A DNA stretch of 35,035 bases, taken from contig JAGQOY010000059.1 in assembly GCA_020427005.1 (NCBI GenBank), positions 1-35,035 on the forward strand, written 5' to 3'. The stretch comes from Planctomycetales bacterium. Its GTDB lineage: Bacteria > Planctomycetota > Planctomycetia > Pirellulales > Pirellulaceae. Under the pieces are notes generated by a model that saw only the letters and a list, made by a program, of their open reading frames with translations, searched no databases and was not told the origin of the DNA. Shown here piece after piece: positions 32,831 to 35,035 of the stretch. Each line of letters starts with the position of its first letter. Positions within the stretch are counted from its first letter, which is position 1. A program made the translations under genes and the position numbers.

Positions 32831-33319
32831 CTGTTTTACAGAATCCCTTTTTCAGTTGAATCGTCGCATCGTTTAGTTCGGGAATATGGCTAACTGCATT
32901 GGAGTGACAGTGTACACGATAAAATCACTTCGCAGCGATTCACCTGACTAAATCCTACTTGGCCATACTTATTTGAACTGCCGGAGTCCAGTTTTAGGTC
33001 GAAATTGGGCGCCCAGTCTAGCAATCGGGAAAGATAGGATTGTGTTTGGCAATTTGAGCCAGTTCAATGCCGTGGTGGTCTGTTATTTTGGCTTGGCAGC
33101 TTTTGTGTGGGCAGCTTTTGTCTTAGAATCTGCCTGATTCGCGTGCAGGCGCTGCCTGAAATGTACCATGACATTATGAATGTATAGTGGTTGCCTGCTT
33201 ATCGCTTTTCCCTCCAGGCCTCAAAGGGGCTGCTTCTTTGTTCCCTATTAGGCCGGACTCTCTTAATAAAATGCCTAATTTCACAGCCGGGCAGGAAATT
33301 GGTTGAAGGAAGAATGCAA
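32831..33319. other. Gene-free region between divergent genes
   Basis: 489 bases. Holds a 15-base tandem repeat (GGCAGCTTTTGTGTG, 33095-33109 and, slightly changed, 33110-33124) inside a 31-codon hydrophobic open frame, and the near-palindrome CAGGCGCTGCCTG at 33146-33158. No tRNA is seen. Confidence 0.5.
33042..33137 (+). CDS. Possible 31-residue hydrophobic peptide
   Basis: Open frame from a GTG with a hydrophobic stretch VVVCYFGLAAFVWAAFVLES, in which AAFVW/AAFVL comes from a 15-base tandem repeat. It could be a single-span membrane peptide. The AGGA before the start is too close for a normal ribosome site, so support is weak. Confidence 0.15.
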   Translation: MFGNLSQFNAVVVCYFGLAAFVWAAFVLESA

Positions 33320-33796
33320 ATGGCCGAATCAGAGAACCTCGACGTTGATCCACGTGACCTTGGTGAACTCATCGCCGAGTGCGCGGAAACGGATAACTGG
33401 GATCAAATGCAAGAGTTGTTCGAAAGTAATGTCTTCTTTGTGCTTCATCGTCCCGGTCAGGAATCGGACGAAATTGAATTGGCACTGATAGATGTCGAGG
33501 ACGAGTTGGCCATTGTGAGCTTTACCAATGCGGAGTTTGCCGATAGTTTCCAGCGCGAGCTGGCAGAGGAGATCGAGGATTTCGAACCCTTGGCGATACT
33601 CCCAATCGACGGTCAAACTCTTTTAGCAGGTATGTTCTCCGATGGAGGTTTGTTGCTGAATCCGGGCACGGAGTTCGAGGTCTACTTTCCGCCAGGCTAT
33701 TTTGAGTATGACGAGGAGTACGAAGAAATTGAGGTAGAGGAATTTGAAGTCAGCGATGATCCTGACGGAGAGGACATGCGTCCTGAATTGAACTAA
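33320..33796 (+). CDS. SseB-like acidic protein
   Basis: 158 residues from the ATG at 33320, which has AAGGAA nine to ten bases upstream; an ATG at 33314 is too close to that site, and an open frame back to 33191 has no family similarity. The pattern LFESNVFFVLHRP, LAIVSFTNAEFADSFQREL, FEPLAILPIDGQTLLAGMF and LLLNPGTEFEVYFPPG follows the SseB N-terminal domain (strand, FTs..., NPG). The C-terminal 35 residues are extremely acidic (EEYEEIEVEEFEV). SseB-type proteins are linked to sulfurtransferase or type III secretion-related roles in other bacteria; no such role can be claimed here. Confidence 0.7.
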   Translation: MAESENLDVDPRDLGELIAECAETDNWDQMQELFESNVFFVLHRPGQESDEIELALIDVEDELAIVSFTNAEFADSFQRELAEEIEDFEPLAILPIDGQTLLAGMFSDGGLLLNPGTEFEVYFPPGYFEYDEEYEEIEVEEFEVSDDPDGEDMRPELN

Positions 33797-33996
33797 AGGC
33801 TGTCTCCGATAGCAAGCCTCACTTCACAATAACAGACAGATGTGATTTCACTCAGCACCAGAATGTGGTTTATTCATTCTTGTTTTGGCCTGTCTGGCCA
33901 GTTCATAGGTACTCATTGGGCGCAATGGTGTTAATCGGATTGGTTGCACTATTGCCACCTACAATTGCTGCTAGCCATTGAGGAGATCTGAATACA
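33797..33996. other. Spacer before the mannosyltransferase-like gene
   Basis: 200 bases with a short hairpin TGGCC/GGCCA at 33886-33900. No ORF or RNA gene seen. Confidence 0.5.
33980..33985 (+). promoter_or_regulatory. Ribosome binding site of the last gene
   Basis: GAGGAG eleven bases before the ATG at 33997. Confidence 0.6.
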
Positions 33997-35035
33997 ATGG
34001 CTGAAGTCTTAGTCATTGAACCGTTCGGTGGAGGCAGCCACAGATCCCTCTACCAGCAGTGGAGTGCATGCAGTCAACATCGTTTTGTGACCTGGGAATT
34101 GCCAGCAGTGCATTGGAAATGGCGGTGTCGTCATGCTGGCCTAACCTTTGCTGAACGCGCCAAAGATACTCGGCAGCAGCTGTCCAGTATAGAACTTGTG
34201 TTTTGCAGTTCCATGCTTAATGTTGCGGAATGGCGAGGCCTGGCTCCCACGACTATCGCAGGTGTACCGCACATCTGCTACTTCCATGAAAACCAGCTCA
34301 CTTATCCATTGACCCCCGGAGAAAAGCCCGACTATCACATCGGCTATTCGAATATTTTGAATCTACTTGCAGCTGAGTACTGTTGGTTCAATTCGCAATA
34401 CCATTTGGACGAGTTCCGGTTAGCAGCAGACAATTGGCTTACTCGAATGCCCGACTTTGGCCATCGTGCGGCAGTTGCGAAGGCTTTTGAAAGGGCGAAG
34501 GTAATTCCACCTGGAATCTCAGGGCCGAATTTAACTAATACCATGGATTCAACTTTGCCGTCTCAACGTACAGGATGTTTGGGGTGGGTCTCGCGATGGG
34601 AACATGACAAACAACCCGAGCAGTTTGTAAGGTGCGTTGAAAAACTTGACGCTTCGGGTTGCGAGTTTTCTTTAATTCTGCTCGGTCAGAACTACGCTGC
34701 GGATAAGCATTTTCAGTACCTAAATTCAAGGTTTGGTCATCGTATTTTGCATGCAGGTTTCGTCGAAGACCGCGACCAATACTGGAAATTGCTTTCCCAA
34801 GTCGATTTCGTCGTATCAGCAGCCAAGCACGAGTTCTTTGGTTTAGGAGTTATAGAAGCGGTATCGGCGGGAGCCATTCCAATCCTGCCCCGTCGATTGG
34901 CTTACCCGGAGGTATTTTGCTTAGATCAGCATCCTGAACGCAGACAATTTTTTTATGATCCAAGCCAAGACGAATTAGCCGATGTTGTCAAACGGAATTT
35001 GCTCGCGTCCGAAGACGAAAAGCTCATCATGTTGG
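33997..35035 (+). CDS. tRNA-queuosine alpha-mannosyltransferase-like (QTMAN/GTDC1) protein, cut by the window edge
   Basis: 346 codons visible, no stop. The N-terminal domain is the DUF3524/QTMAN type: VLVIEPFGGGSH at residue 4, a W-x-WR motif (VHWKWRCRHAGL), LVFCSSMLNVAEWRGL, ICYFHENQLTYP near residue 95, and WFNSQYHLDEF. The second half is a GT4 domain: GWVSRWEHDKQPEQFVRC, LILLGQNYAA, ILHAGFVEDRDQYW, SAAKHEFFGLGVIEAVSAGA and RRLAYPEVF. Each block agrees with human GTDC1, which puts mannose on queuosine of tRNA-Asp. Function in a bacterium is inference. Only the last part of the C-terminal domain is missing. Confidence 0.88.
   Translation, partial: MAEVLVIEPFGGGSHRSLYQQWSACSQHRFVTWELPAVHWKWRCRHAGLTFAERAKDTRQQLSSIELVFCSSMLNVAEWRGLAPTTIAGVPHICYFHENQLTYPLTPGEKPDYHIGYSNILNLLAAEYCWFNSQYHLDEFRLAADNWLTRMPDFGHRAAVAKAFERAKVIPPGISGPNLTNTMDSTLPSQRTGCLGWVSRWEHDKQPEQFVRCVEKLDASGCEFSLILLGQNYAADKHFQYLNSRFGHRILHAGFVEDRDQYWKLLSQVDFVVSAAKHEFFGLGVIEAVSAGAIPILPRRLAYPEVFCLDQHPERRQFFYDPSQDELADVVKRNLLASEDEKLIML

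Noticed and set aside
33191..33319. Extended start of the SseB-like protein
   Set aside because: The added residues look like translated leader, and AAGGAA lies at the right distance from the ATG at 33320.

Overview
The window reads as a chromosome segment of a planctomycete, most likely of the Pirellulaceae group. Signs of this are a secreted Cys-type sulfatase, several exported lineage-type proteins without clear homologs, a BNR-type polysaccharide-lyase-like protein, a Tat-like leader on a pyruvyl-transferase-like protein, degenerate J-domain membrane proteins, mixed short operons on both strands and frequent GTG/TTG starts. The lineage call is inference from gene content; no rRNA is present. 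I see no phage, plasmid, IS element or CRISPR array, and no tRNA gene.

Layout. 1-1851 (minus): an exported sulfatase followed, with an ATGA overlap, by a DUF2752 membrane protein cut by the window edge. 1900-5697 (plus): an M61 metalloprotease with a PDZ domain, a PIG-L/LmbE-like protein with an altered metal motif, and a GT4-like glycosyltransferase. 5724-9838 (minus): a three-gene set of an exported Ig/carboxypeptidase-regulatory-like protein, a BNR-4 lyase-like secreted protein and a DUF1537 sugar-acid kinase, again with an ATGA overlap. 10294-11768 (plus): a GNAT-like protein and a small membrane protein. 11769-12455: a gene-free block rich in inverted repeats and three copies of a hairpin repeat. 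12456-14651 (minus): thrS, with a leader holding competing stems. 15004-17022 (plus): two exported proteins of unknown role. 17623-20248 (plus): an ArsR-methyltransferase fusion followed by ahcY. 20573-26603 (plus): leuS, a polyprenol-phosphate-mannose-synthase-like GT2, a sterol-desaturase-family hydroxylase and an exported pyruvyl-transferase-like protein. 26769-27704 (minus): an EamA transporter. 28043-30060 (plus): a J-like membrane protein and the RNase P RNA gene rnpB. 30093-32830 (minus): a 2-hydroxyacid dehydrogenase, a NUDIX hydrolase and a D-threonine aldolase/D-serine dehydratase-like enzyme, probably one operon. 33320-35035 (plus): an SseB-like acidic protein and the start of a homolog of the eukaryotic tRNA-queuosine mannosyltransferase.

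How genes may work together. The ArsR-methyltransferase fusion next to ahcY suggests local control of S-adenosylhomocysteine recycling. The lyase-like protein plus sugar-acid kinase suggests use of a uronic-acid polysaccharide or a derived sugar acid, with the sulfatase as a possible partner elsewhere in the window. The most interesting points for follow-up are the bacterial queuosine-mannosyltransferase homolog, the ArsR-methyltransferase/ahcY pair, the altered PIG-L-like protein beside a glycosyltransferase, the exported pyruvyl-transferase-like protein, the thrS leader, and the repeat block at 11.8-12.3 kb.
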